Counted from the first letter of the stretch, positions 11,990 to 24,471 are shown. The stretch: 64,000 nucleotides of DNA from Kalmusia sp. IMI 367209 (GCA_027946365.1 JAPEUQ010000007.1:1178001-1242000); one strand, 5' to 3'. Notes: generated from the sequence alone by a model not told the origin. A program made the numbers and translations.

Positions 11990-12379
11990 CGGACTGAAAG
12001 AGAGATTAGGGCATTTTCTTATGTGGGTTTGCATGCACTGTGCACGTACTCGGATATCGGGAGGATATCTGCAACATGACTAGACAGCTTCGGAGTTATG
12101 GGCCTCCTCCGCTTTTATGAAGCATGTTTCTAATTATTTTCCTCAATCGAACAATTCATTCAGTCTATAGCTGGTAGATATAGATGCCTAGTATTCGACT
12201 CCAGCGCCGCCTATGCATCCAACCGGTGTATCTGCCCATGACACGTTTCTCTTTCCAAAAGTCATCTACAGGCGTACCCTTCAGCATACGTATAATAATA
12301 ATACATGGATCGTATCGTCCACAAGTCATCCTCATCTCATCTTATAACCTTGCGTTGTCATCAAGCCATGCACTAGCGT
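11990..12379. other. Convergent 3' intergenic region
   Basis: This lies between the convergent stops of the cyclodeaminase-like gene and BLM10, is AT-richer than its flanks, and presumably holds both 3' ends. Nothing else was seen. Confidence 0.4.
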
Positions 12380-15300
12380 TTACGCGAAGTAACTCTTCCA
12401 CAGCACGCCTTCTAGATCCTCTAGCTGCTCTTGTTCGAAGGCCTGTTACACGCATTAGTCATGCTCCCGGTAAAATAGGATAGGATACAGGAACGAGACT
12501 CAGACTTACCTTGACATCCACATGCCAAGTATCCTGCCTCGTCTTCTTAAAATCGGCAAGTATGCTCTTGACGCTCTTCCCTACCGTCCCCGGATCCGCC
12601 GCCGCCTTCCTCGCCAAACTGGCCAACACATCCGTGTACCACGCCGGCGGCGGGCTCGTATATGGAAATGCCTGTATCAGCGCTCCCAATCCCAACACAG
12701 CCGCGTGGCGCGTGAGCACTAACTTGCTCTGCTCGGGCGTCGGCGTACCGGGCAGCCGGCGTTTCGGCAATGGATTCCTGGTTAGGGTGGATGTGAATTC
12801 TTTCTTGAGCTGTGTGACCATGCGGTCGCGTAGCGCGACGGGCGAGCACCGGATCATCCCTGAAAGTGTGGTTCCAGCGCCTATGCGCACTTCGAGTTGG
12901 GTGTCTTGCAGCATGGCGGAGACACAGGCGAACATCTCAATTTGTTGCTGCTCGCTCATGAGGAAGAGGCGGCGGAAATAGATGATCTGGATACTGATGA
13001 GAATGCGGAGACGCTGGTGCCAGCTCGTTGCGGTGCGGCCGATGCGGATGAGGGCCGCAATGAACGCTGTATCCTCGCCTTGTCGGTGGGGGATGTTGGG
13101 CAGGTGGCGGAAGACGTGGTAGGCGAGGGACTGTAGTTCCGGGTCTTCTTTAATGTCCATCATGTGGAGGAGTTGCTCGGTAAAGACGTCCGGGAAGAAT
13201 GGGATGAGCTGTGTGCATTCATACGATGAGAGAGTGGTGTCGAGCCACAAAAGCACTGTCTTGCCTCCAGATGTGTAGGACGAGGGTGTCTGTTGACCCG
13301 AGGGACGCTGACCCCGCCACACTTCTAGGCGGTCAAAGACGTCAGTGATCATCTTGGAGAACTCTGGTGTCGGTTCGTATGGCCGGATACCGATAGATGA
13401 GGCTTCTTTCTGGGCCTTGATGAGCGCCGGGACATTCTTGTATGATTCGTGATACCGTGTTCGATGAATGACGGAAATTGTCTGGCCCATAGCTTCACGA
13501 ACACCCTTGTATGGATGATCTAAATGTTGCATGAAGTCTTCCAGAATGGGTTTTTCCAGGCGGAAATGCCACCCCGCATCAGCGATGCACTGCTGGAGCA
13601 AGTAAATCTTGGAGCTCTCCTTGAAGGCTGCGTTCGACTCCATGTCCAAGCGGAAGCTTGACAACCAGTCCACAAGAGGCCATCCTCGCCTGGGATCTTT
13701 TGACTGAAGTACGACATGTAAAAAGGTAGTCCAATAGCCTGAATTGTCCGGGTTTAAACCGTCTTGAAAGATGCCCCGGATGATTGGGAAAACATATTCC
13801 CAAGTCTCTTGTCGTTGTTCAGGCCGGAGGTCAGGCGCGCATGTAAGCAAAGCGCCCATGATCTCAGACGTGGCGCGGTGCTGGTGTTTGTCACTACCGT
13901 CAGCATACACTGCTTGAGTAAGCTCCTTGATCTCTTCAAATGTGGTCGGCGTGAGACCTGCGAAGACTAGATCAAATGCATGGGTCAGCAGCACGGCGCT
14001 GGACATTCGGAAACGATCAGCACCTGCATCTCGCGGTTCTTGTTTCATAAAAGCGAAATAGCTCTCGAACCATGCGCGATCGAACAGTGCACCCAGCTTT
14101 TTACGGACGTCAGTCTCCACATCGTCGTAAGACATCTGAGGAGGATTGGGGAGGAATGCTGGCATTGCCTTCGTCCATACTAACCAACCGGGGTAATCAG
14201 AGTCAATGTAGTATTTGGCCTCGGCTTTCGTGAACATGCTCAGGTATTCTTCTGTCCAGTTGGGGTCGTCAGCCTTTGTGGGAACGGATATCTTGTCTGG
14301 TACTTCTTCTTCCATGAGCAGGTACTTCTCGTAGCTGTGGTCGGCAATGGCACGAGTTTGGATAGTGGCAAATAATCCAACCAGTGCACCAGCATATAAA
14401 CCACGAAGGCTGGGATGCTGATCGATGGCTCCTTTAGCAACCAGCGTGATCATCTCGTCGGATGCAATCGTGTCAAAACGCATGGTAAGGTTGACTATAA
14501 TCGCCGCTGTTCTGCTAACTTTCTTCCAATGTGCCGTTTTGGTCATGTCGATTAGCTCCTTGGAAAGGGTAGCCTTCTTGCCTTCAATACGTGCTCGTTT
14601 CTGCTTGATAAAGTCACGACGCTTCACAACCTTCTGCTGGACAGTCTCGTCTTCGCTAGAGTCGATGACAAATGCTATCGCTTCAACCACTGCTTTGTCG
14701 AGTATGACCATACGCTCCATTGCTTTGCCCATGTCCATGACCTGGAACGTAGCATTAGATGCAAGCTTCTGCACAGAGGGCTTGTCGGCGCCGGTGACCT
14801 CGATGAAGGCCTTGATTAGAGTAGGCGTGAACCGCCAGTCGCGACTGATTGTCTTCGCCAAGCTGCCGAACAGAAGAGTGAACATCGCACCTTTGATGCG
14901 AGGATAGTCATTCTCGCCAATGGCCTTGACCAAAGCATCAAGAAGCGGTGGAACGATGAGTGGCTTCGCGCCCAGCACACATTTAATGGCTGATTCGCTA
15001 GCAGTCTGTGCAGTACGGCGGATATCAGTGTACAGAGAAATGCTTGATTGAGCAAGATCCAACAGAAGCTGCTTGTCGAGCTCCGTCTTCGGCCGAGTGC
15101 TGGCGTTGTGTCTTAAACGTTGAAGGTGATAGACATACGCTCGCCTTACAAGTAATGGTCGTGGATACTCCTTCCTTAAGCCTTGGAATTTGAATGCTTG
15201 CTCATCCGATTCTAGCAGACGTGTTACGCGCTCTAAAATATGGGCAGACCGTTCTATGCCTACATCGATGAACCACGATCGATATGCGTTATAGAGTTGA

Positions 15301-18300
15301 TTAAAGCAGATCACATCATCCTCCTGCTTCTCGTTCAAAAAGCGATGGACTTGATGTAATGTTTCGCCTACTTTGTGCCGGAGGTCGTGTAGGGCGTCGT
15401 AATTTTTATCGCCATGTTTCAATGCGTAGCCTGTCTCATATTGGAAAGTGGGTTTAACATCCTCGTCTTCGGCTTCGCCGAGCCCGGCATCATCCTCGAT
15501 GCCTTCTGTTTCCATGGCGTCAGAGTCGACGTCAGATCCAGCCTGAGATTGTTGGTCATATCGAATATCAAAAAGGACGGAAATACCAGATATAATCAGT
15601 CTCAGCAATGTTATGTTCCTAGAAACCTCGTCTGACCAGTCCTTGCCTGTGCCCTCTCGCTTGACAGGTGGTTCAGCAGAGATTAAAGCAGTGAGAGCGT
15701 TGACAGAGCTATTGACTTGAGACTCAAAAAGCTTTACCGCAAAGTCAACTTCCTCCACGCTAGGCTTGTGCCATTTGATGTTCAACTGTTTCACGTCTAC
15801 TATTTTCCCCCACGAGCGTGTTGTAAGACCAGCCTCGAGTTCGTCATCTTCGTACATGGAGTAGTCGTTTGTGTAGGTACATGTGACATTGAGAAGCAGA
15901 TGATGAATGAAGTTGGAGACGTGAATGGTCGCAGCGCCTCGAACATTTTGTTGCATGTACTCCGCAATTTCGAAGAGCTCATCTTTCCACTCCATCACGG
16001 CATCTCCGACGTGGACCACACACATGCCCAAGATGCACAGATACCAGACGAGGCCACGGTCTCGCGGAAGGACCTCGGCACCTGTTGTTCGGGTTGAACC
16101 AGCTCCGTTGTCTTCAATTTCCGTGCGGATGCCAGCGAAGAGATGGGGCAGTAATCGCTTCAACGATTTCTCTGGGTTCACCTTGACAAAGCTGTTGCAA
16201 ATGAACGATATCGCATCACGAGCTTGATGAATAACGTGATTGGTGATGAAGTTCGCAACTTTGTCCAATGCGATATCGAACAGCTCGGGGGAAAGCGCCG
16301 CAAGCAGTGGCGTGAACGCAGCAGGTAGGTAATTCGACACATTTTCTTCAGGCGAGCCGCTGCGTACCCTCGCAGCATCCGGCAAGTTCTCCAGGAGGGT
16401 AAAGACCCGGCCAAGGAAGGACAGCAAAAACTCGGCAAGACCCGTAGTCGAAGAGCGTAGTATCAGCTCTTCCTCATGATCGCTGAGCTCCTTGTCGTAA
16501 TCAATTTCAATGAAACCTTTGGCGTTCTCTAAACGCTCGACTTGTTCTGTGATCCATTGCACAGCAAGCCCCGTGCCAGCATCAACGCCTTCCATCGGCG
16601 TCGCCGTTCCTGAAGCGGACGCTGCGCCGTTTACGCCCTTCTTCTCCTGTGTGAGGTCATGGAACGGCACTGTGTAACAGACGCTTTGGATGTAGCTTAG
16701 AGTCTGCACGGTTTTATCTAGATCGTTGGGATCAATTCCTGGAATCGCAAGTCCTAGCAGCGTCGTAACGTGGCACCTGTAGCCCTTGGTTCGCGCCATG
16801 ATCTTGGACAGCATCTGCAACGCCTTGATTGAGGAGATGGTACGATGCACCTCAACCAAGCCCTGCATGGCGGGGTAAATCCGCTGCAACGCACCTGGTA
16901 GGATAAGGGTTGGCTCTAAGTATGCAAGACCTTGCAGAGCACTCTGTGAGTACAGCACAGCTCGCTCACTCTTGGAGAAGATGCCCATGAAGATTACCTC
17001 CCGCAGACATAACACAAAACGACGCTTAATTGCGTCGTTCAGTTTCCGCTCTTCAGGAACATTCATCTCGCCATTGCGTTCGCGATTCCACCGCAGGAGA
17101 AAGAAGTCAACTAGGTAGAATACGAGCTGTGCGAGTGACCGCGTCCAACCACCGGAGTTTGACGGGTGGAAAAATGTCTCGATGGCCTGGATGAGACCCT
17201 CTAGCTTACTCAAAACAGAGTCTTCGTGCTCCATACATGCCGGCGAGAATGACATGACTATGGTTCTCGCGATATGATGGGTAGAGGGATGTTTCCGCTG
17301 GTCCCGGTCGAGCATGACTGCCAGACCAGCACCTAGATCAACCGTGGTGCTATAGGGAGAGCTTGCTTGTCCAACAGGTATCTCTATTAGGCGTAGAATT
17401 GATGTGAAGATAAGAGCACACTGTTCGCTTGTGAACAGGCCATATTGTGAGAAAGGGATATGCTTAGCGGGAGAAGGAATTCGCGTGCCTGTCGTGACAT
17501 GATATCCATGAAGTGGGCATCGGCCAACTTTGACCTATTTACAAGCGACCACAAATGGAAGAACAAAGGTAGATACTCTTGCGGGTATAGGTCCTCTCGA
17601 TCTTCTGGCGGAGGGGTCGTCGGCATGAGCAAGTTCAGCAGACCGATGACGACAAATGCACCCTCTGAGTAGGACGTGCTGAAGAAAGGTAGAAGTTCCT
17701 CTAGAATTGCGGGTATCTCTTGCGGGTCGAAGTAGTACTGGGCGAATGTGCACAGCTTCGTCAACGTCCGGATGTTACGTTTGATGCTAGGTGGCGAGGA
17801 GCCCCCCGATTCCGAAGGAAGAACGAACAGCTTCAATTCGCGGAACAGCGGCCGCCAGTCGAGGGTCAAGTCTTTACCAGGTCGAAGGTAATGTTTCCGC
17901 CTGTCCACATGTCAGCTGTGCCACTTTGGGATTCAACGTTTTCACTATCGCGAGGGCCACTCACTTGGTCAAGGTCATGAACATGCTCGCAAAGCGCTCT
18001 GCCACGAGATAGTCCAGACCTGGAGCCAAAGCCAACTCATAGTATAGATTGACCATCTTTATCCGTGTATCTCGAGGGATTTCGAATTTCAGCTGGATCC
18101 ACCCGCGGAGCTCACGCGTCCAGTGCACAGCACCCGGCGCAAAGTCGCCCGCCGAAACGGCAATGTAGAGGTGCTTCAAACATGTGTGCAGATTGTCTAA
18201 ACGCTCGCTCTGGTCCTCGGCCTTGTAGGGCAGATACTCGAAATAGGGAAACGTGCGCGGTCGGCTGCGATTCTGCTTCTCGTCCTCTGTACCGTTGGCG

Positions 18301-18413
18301 TCGCCGTTGGCCTGGCGCCAGTCGCCGCCCGGAGAGGTCGCGCGCGACGAATCTACGCCTGAGGCAGTTTCAAGTGCTCCCATGAGCTGTGATATTCGTT
18401 CGCCGACAGCCAT
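12380..18413 (-). CDS. BLM10: Proteasome activator Blm10/PA200, with one apparent frameshift
   Basis: A giant HEAT-repeat protein that caps the 20S proteasome, mostly in the nucleus. Exons are 18413-17965, 17900-12510 and 12442-12380, with 64 and 67 bp introns; the product is about 1966 aa, the family's size. Family marks include HYLRPGKDLTLDWRPL after the first splice, SALQGLAYLEPTLILPGAL, and the C-terminal EGVLWKSYFA, which is only reached through the last 63-base exon. Between 17466 and 17477 the frame slips: SRQAREF must continue as PAKHIPFSQYGLFTSEQ, yet the two are one register apart (two extra bases, or one missing, in the CTTCTCCC tract). A 38 bp GT-AG alternative downstream would delete conserved sequence, so I regard the slip as real in this sequence. 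The last three residues are YFA instead of the YYA known from yeast and human. Confidence 0.93.
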
Positions 18414-19338
18414 GGTGTCAGGTGTGTGAGGCGTACGGGGAGACCGTACGGCGTGGAGCGGCGATGGGGGCCTTGGGTCATCAAAAAAGAAGATTCAACG
18501 TGCGGTTGTGTGTGGTAGAAAACCCCCTGCGAGCGCAGTGTTAGTAGTAGTCAAGGACGTTGCAGGCTGCGTGAGGCGATGCTGTCAACACGAGACCAGG
18601 CTATTGGGTCGAGGGTTGCGCTAATGACGTACAGGTGAAGCGTGGCAGCGTGTGTGAGGGTCGAGGGGAGCTGATTGTAAGTGAGAATCGTTTTGGGCGC
18701 GGGGAGGCTCTTCAGCAGTTCGTGTGGATAGCCGACGCCGCGCTGCTCCCCGGAGGCGTGAGTGGAGCTATGACCCTGCAGCTGTGAGCGTGTGAGGCTG
18801 CTTCTTGTGTCTTGACCCGCAGTGGACTAAGCTCGATACGCGAGACGAACAGCCTCGCCCGCATCCAAACGCGACAATCACCCACGGCAAGGAACGCGAT
18901 ATCGACCCGCTGTGACAGAGACAGTCGTGGGTTGCCTCTCAGCGTGCAGCAGCTTTTATTTCTGCGTCGTCTCTGGGCGCCTGGCCTTCTTATATCAGAC
19001 TCGGTCCCGCAGCAGGCATTCACAGACGCGCAAGACGGTGCTCAAGGCTGGGGCTGCACAGGTAGGCAAAAGCGCACACGTCCTCTTCCTGCTATGCCGT
19101 AAACACACATGTCCCGCTCCCTCTCTCCGTCTCATCCGACCCGTCCGGCCTGGCTGCGCGCTTTTCCTTTGACCTGCAGGACTATCGCTCCGCTCTTCGA
19201 GCTCGCTGCATGAACAATTCCAGCCGTGGCACAGCACGAGACACGCTGATTGCTCTCTGCATCGCGCATTTCCGAGTCCTCCTTGCCCGCACCACAATGC
19301 CGTCGAGGACGCATCCACTGATCAAATAAATCGACAGC
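18414..19338. promoter_or_regulatory. Divergent promoter region BLM10/PSF3
   Basis: A 925 bp region between divergent start codons. Short frames on both strands overlap one another and look like chance. I found no ACGCGT replication-type box near the PSF3 start. Confidence 0.4.
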
Positions 19339-20122
19339 ATGACTTCCTACTACCATGTCGATGCCATCCTCACCGACGCGCAGGTGACTATCCCCCCAAG
19401 CCCCGATTTGCCTCTTCCCGCTTACACACGTCTAGAAAGTACCATGCACTTTCGAGCTGACCGTGCCCGGACTAGGCTTCTTGGAAGGCAATATGAGCGG
19501 CGACGTAAGCTATCGGCCGCTCACATGTCCAAATCTCGCATGGTAACCGAGTATACAGATGAAGCAAGGATCAAAGGTTGAGCTGCCTCTTTGGCTGGGC
19601 GAAATGCTTGCACTGAGGTAGGTACGATATGCAAAGAGCAGAATTTCTATCATTGAATTTGGTAGCCAGAGTCTAGATACGTCCTCGCTGGTCACCCTGG
19701 ACCATCCCGCAGCCCTCGGTCCGCGCGTGCTCAATGCTCTTAAAGCCGATGCGCGGACCGTAGACCTGAGAGCACTTGCTCCTCACTTCTACAATCTTGG
19801 AGCACGCATTCTCGAGCTCTTTGAGGAAGAGGAGATGATCGAGGTTCTCAGCGATGTCAGTGCGACCCTGTACCATGCCAACTCATCGGCTAACAGACGG
19901 GAGGCCTTCAAAGCCAGGGCCGCAGTCATAGCAGACCAAGCTCACAATCCTCGTGGTGCCCTAGGAGAAGGCGTCGATTTCATGCGTGGCTTGGACGAAA
20001 ATGAGAGGCAGCGTAAGTTATTGCCGGACCTGTGTGTCTGCTGGCTGATTGTTACAGTTTTCCGAGCCTCCCACGATAGCGCAAAGGCAGTACGCATGTG
20101 GATGACTGACTTAAAAAAGTGA
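19339..20122 (+). CDS. PSF3: DNA replication complex GINS protein Psf3
   Basis: A subunit of the GINS tetramer (Sld5-Psf1-Psf2-Psf3), part of the CMG helicase at replication forks in the nucleus. Five exons (19339-19383, 19436-19504, 19559-19617, 19666-20012, 20058-20122) with 45-54 bp introns give 194 aa, the normal size. The N-terminus is MTSYYHVDAILTDAQ, then KVPCTFEL, PGLGFLEGN and VELPLWLGEML, the Psf3 B-domain pattern. The helical A domain follows (LKADARTVDLRALAPHFYNL, RGLDENERQLFRASHDSAKA). All joins are in phase. The gene is divergent from BLM10 and convergent with the next minus-strand gene 295 bp away. Four introns in under 800 bp is dense for this window. Confidence 0.95.
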
Positions 20123-20417
20123 GACATGAAACCCTCTGGAACACGTAATGTGGACTCAGTCCATATACTCTCATAAAGGTTCTTATCGCAGCCTAGACTC
20201 TTGGGTCAGGGTGGCTGCAATGAGTAACGGGGACACGTAGATGAGAAGGTGCAGTGACGGAGTGAGAAATTCGAAGATGCAGAACGCGATCACGACGAAG
20301 CAGAGCAATGCCGCTAGAAAATATGCGCAAGGTAGCTATCAAAGGCCTACCTTATGATTACAATACATTTACCTGGTATAAAACTTTTGCTCAACAATTC
20401 CATCTGTTCGTCATCAC

Positions 20418-22162
20418 TCATCTCGGGACAGCCCCTAGGTTACTATTCTGAAATAGCAACATCAGCTGTTCTGGCGGGTATCCAAGGAAGACAGGTCCAT
20501 TGAACACCATCTGAGGAACGACTTTTGGTATTTCTGGTGGTGCAGCCCTTGGTGTGGCCTCAGGCTTTGCCTCAGACTCGTGCTCGGGCTCAGGCTCGGG
20601 CTCGGGCTCGGGCTGTTTTGTCGGGTTGGGATCTATTGGGTGGCCAAGTGACGACACAGGCGCATCCGCAACAGGTTTTGGCACAGTCTCTATAGCGGCA
20701 TCGTGCTCCTGTACTTTAGAGCCATCTCCTTTGACCAAGTGGCCAAAAGGGCATCCTCCCGTCTTCTTGGGCGTCTCGCCGATCGGTCGGCTGGTATCAA
20801 GCGGAAGCTGTGGTGAAGCCGTTGCAGCTGAGCCCACCGAGGAGGAGCTCTCGGCGTCAGTGTACTTGGCGGGAATGTGAATGCCCCATGGCCGGCTCGG
20901 GGACTCTCCAACACGAATCTCTTTGAGCGGACGGTCAAAGTGAGGCGTTCTGGCTTCATCAGGTGTTGGTTCAGGTACATCTACTTCGTCCTCCCCTGGT
21001 ACACTGTTTTGCAGACTCGCTGTGACTGCTGTAGCCCACTTCTCCACCTTGACGTCCGTCTTCGCTTCATCTTCAGGTGCAACTGGAGCTTCGTCTACAT
21101 CGTCCGGTTCTTCTGGAAGCCATGCTTGGTGCTTCTCGCCCAGCCCTTGGATCATACTAACGAGATCGCCATATTTACGATCAAGCTGCTGTATACTCTC
21201 TGTGTTGCTCTGGAAGCGGTTGATACACACCTCATGACTTCGAGGCAACTCATGCTTGTGTTTCTCAAAATACTTAGCCACATCTTCTGGATCATGCTGG
21301 TCAAGAAAGCGGATCGGACAAACAGCGGCAGAGCCTTCCACAGAGGCAGACACAGATGCTGGGCCATCATTACCACATATCTCCGCCCTTATAGGGTCGT
21401 TGAATGAGGGTCGCTTCGACCTCCGCCCCTTGTAACTCATACGTGAGATAGAACTACGAGGAGTGGCAAGTGGACTCTGCCTGGCGCTGCTCGCGGCAAA
21501 TGGACAGCCGAGCTTACTTGGCGTCCCAGCCGTTGTGAAGTCCTTCTCCAGAGATGACGTATCTGCGTTTGTTTGGATTCGCAAAGGGGTCGGTCGTCGG
21601 TCTGCTGATGGACCACTCCAGATCTTCACACCAGAGTCAACGGCCGGGACACGCGCTGCGGCCGACTCAGCTTGTCTAATAAGCTTGGCGCTATTCTTCC
21701 GTTCAGCATCATCACTCTGGGCTATTTGGTCGATCCACAACGTAGGTGGCGGTTGCAGCTCTAATGCTACGTGCTCGAGATCTTGGAGAAATGCACGATG
21801 GTCTTGCGCGAGAGTATCGGGCGTGAATCGTTTGAGAAGATCTAAATACTTCGAGGAGTCAGCCAAAATCCTGATCTAATGAAAGGCGTCCCGGGTCGGT
21901 GTAGAAATATATCAGTAAGTGGTAAAGAGTGTCTGTCAAGGTCGCAAGCGACTGCAGGTCTAGAGCTAAAGATTTTTCATCCTATGAAGAAAAGCGGTGG
22001 AAGGATAAGAAGAGTCGAACATACCTGCTGCTTAGCCCAAGACAGCCTGCTCTCCAACTGTCTTTGCTGCGCGAGGAGTGACTGGTATTCCCCACTCAAG
22101 GCTTCGAACCCCTCGGACAGCTGCTCTGCTAACCGTAGGACGGCATCTTGTGGCGTGGACAT
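20418..22162 (-). CDS. Conserved fungal protein of unknown function with three Cys-Pro motifs
   Basis: Exon 1 (22162-22025) encodes a coiled-coil-like N-terminus ending SRLSWAKQQ; exon 2 (21848-20418) starts YLDLLKRF, giving about 522 aa. The 176 bp intron is long; acceptor ATTAG at 21876 is also in frame and would add nine residues. There is a helical domain to about residue 110, then disordered sequence. Three Cys-Pro motifs stand out: GCPFA (Cys161), CPIRF (Cys223) in front of a conserved-looking helix (EDVAKYFEKHKHE), and GCPFGH (Cys412). A short Pro-Glu repeat lies near residue 480. The C-terminus VFLGYPPEQLMLLF looks amphipathic. I do not recognise the family. CP motifs occur in heme-regulated proteins, but heme binding here is only a guess. 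Confidence 0.78.
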
Positions 22163-22675
22163 CGCGAAACACGGAAGATGGCGATAAGCAGAATACGCAG
22201 AGAGAGAGAGAGAGAGAGGTACGGGTCGGTGGTGAGGCCAGCTCTATTGACACAGACGCAACCTGGCACGCAAACGACCGCTGACGAAGCTGGAGGTTTG
22301 TTGGAGACAGCAAGCAAGGATCGGGCTCGTTCCATTGTCCGAGCCGGGCTGCCAAGGTACTAAGAAATTCACGTGACTACTCATAGCCGATAGCCGCACT
22401 GCAGGGGTCTTGCCACGTTTGGAGGGATCGACCGACGTTTCGCCGCAGTTTCTCATGATTTCTGGGAAGTCGCGTCACAGGTGCTCCGCCTCTCAGCAGC
22501 GCCCAGAGCCGCGTCAACTCTCGCCATTGAAGTGTATTCTTATACAGCATGCCACCAAATTCATGATTGTCCAATTTAGTCTCGCACTTTGAGCGTTCCT
22601 GATCGCATTTCGCCTGTCGCTCGCTGCTGCTGCTCTATAAGTACCTAAATATCCTACATCTCAACAACCCCCACA
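22163..22675. promoter_or_regulatory. Divergent promoter region with an AG microsatellite
   Basis: A 513 bp region between two divergent genes. It contains the AG run noted separately and a TATA-like TATAAGTA about 40 bases before the start at 22676. No gene is seen inside. Confidence 0.4.
22199..22218. repeat. (AG)10 microsatellite
   Basis: Ten AG units lie 37-56 bases upstream of the start at 22162, on the leader side of the minus-strand gene. Such tracts often sit in fungal 5' leaders and vary in length between strains. Confidence 0.9.
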
Positions 22676-23855
22676 ATGGCATCCCTACACAGACACGGCA
22701 TATCCAGATGGCTCGCCTCGTCGCCACCGGTTGCTTGGAGTGTCCGCCAGCTGCGCGAGCTACTCATCGGCGCTCTTAGGCAGGGTCCTGTGCCCCAGCA
22801 CGTCGCATTCGTCATGGACGGAAACAGGCGCTTCGCTCGCGAGCACCATATCGAGACAGTGGAGGGGCACAATATGGGGTTCGAAGCGCTCGCTCGCGTA
22901 CGTTGTACCAATTCTCCAAGCCAATCCTACCAAACTAATGCTGCCCCACCAGATCCTAGAAGTCTGCTACAAAGCCGGTGTCAAGGTGGTCACTATTTAC
23001 GCCTTCAGCATCGAAAACTTCAAGCGTTCGAAACACGAAGTTAATGCCCTCATGGAAATGGCGAAGCTCAAACTCGGTCAGTTAGCGGAGCACGGAGCCC
23101 TGCTCGATCGCTACGGTGCGTCGATTCGCATTCTAGGAAATCGCGAGCTCGTCAAACCCGATGTTATCGAAGCGATAGACCGAGCTGTTTCCATTACTGC
23201 GCACAACAAAAGGTATGTCTTGGTGGCTCACGGAAGCTTAGTATGCTAATCTCCTGGCAGAGCGATCCTGAATGTCTGTTTTCCGTATACCTCGCGAGAC
23301 GAGATCACAACAGCTATCAAGTCAACAGTAGAGCAGTTCAGCACACCTCTAGATAGCCTCCAGACACCCTCGAAGCGTACCTTTTCCGAGTCGCATATAA
23401 CCCAGCAGATTCGCAAGCAAATGCTGGAAGAAGATACAGATGGTAGATCCGTACCTCACGAGTCACGGTCTACATCACCAGCTTCCCTCAAGGAGACCAA
23501 GTCAGTTGAGGGAGGTCGTTCATCGTCGACCTCGACTGCTATAGATAAGGATGAGACCCATCCATCGACACCATCTTATCCAGATCCCGAGTCCATAACG
23601 GCGGAAACGTTGAATGAGCACATGTTAACTGCTGGGGCGCCTCCTTTAGACTTGCTGATTCGGACGTCTGGCGTAGAGCGACTTAGCGATTTCATGCTTT
23701 GGCAATGCCACGAGAACACCTCAATCGTCTTCCTCAAGTGTCTCTGGCCCGAATTTGATCTGTGGCAGTTCCTTCCGGTCTTAGTGGAATGGCAATGGCA
23801 AAAGAAGAAAATGCAAGAGCAGCAAAAGTCCCGTGCGATTTCGAAAGCGGATTGA
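22676..23855 (+). CDS. RER2: Dehydrodolichyl diphosphate synthase (cis-prenyltransferase)
   Basis: Catalyses chain elongation of farnesyl diphosphate with isopentenyl diphosphate to long polyprenyl diphosphate, the precursor of dolichol, at the ER. Exons 22676-22897, 22953-23212 and 23261-23855 (introns 55 and 48 bp) give 358 aa. Conserved regions in order are HVAFVMDGNRRFA (catalytic Asp, residues about 42-54), GFEAL, VTIYAFSIENFKRS, ILNVCFPYTSRDEI and LLIRTSGVERLSDFMLWQC, with the Arg/Ser pair that binds the allylic or homoallylic phosphate. Between the last two blocks lies an acidic Ser/Thr-rich insert of about 85 residues (about 190-275) that bacterial enzymes lack. The partner subunit (Nus1-like) is not in this window. 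Confidence 0.95.
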
Positions 23856-24471
23856 ATCAGCTACGACTGAACGATCGCGATGCTACCGGAGGAAGCAGAA
23901 AGTAAGCCGGATGGCTAGCTCGTATTGATACCCAATAGCATGCCTATCACGTTCAGCGTCGGAGCCCGGGGTGGCCTCTTTAAAATGTATAAGCTTAGCT
24001 TTCCTTGTGATTGATAACGGCGCCTGTGTACAGACTATGACCAGCGGTGAGCGAATGCGCTGGCGGCTGTTGGTTTGATGGCTGATGGCTAATGGCTGGT
24101 GGCGTACACACGTCTTTTATCTCTAATCGATGCCTTAACCGAGAACGGGTCAGCTGGGCGCTTAGCGCCTCTCGCGATACGCGTGCTTAACCATGGTCTG
24201 CCCTGAAGACCGACTATCTAAGTCCCCGAACGTCATTTTAGTTTGCCCTAGGTTGAAAAGCACAAAACTCCCATCGTACCCGCTTACTGACTATTACCTA
24301 TCTCTGCCCTACCCCCTACTCTCCACACGCGTTCGATCATAGCAAGCCTAACAAATAGGGAAGTGGAGACGCGTCTACATTCCATTCTCAAAATTCACCT
24401 GTTCAGGCAGTCAAATCGCATTGAATTTTGATTACAATTTTCATTATAATTTTGACTACCGACATACCACC
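23856..24471. other. Intergenic with pyrimidine-rich promoter
   Basis: A local imperfect repeat of TGGCTGATGGCTAATGGCTGG lies near 24078-24105, and a pyrimidine-rich tract near 24250-24330 precedes the next gene. No gene is supported. Confidence 0.4.

Noticed and set aside
21865..21868. Frameshift in the Cys-Pro protein gene at an A run
   Set aside because: A longer GT-AG intron with in-phase acceptors (21849 or 21876) joins SWAKQQ to YLDLLKRF without any base change.
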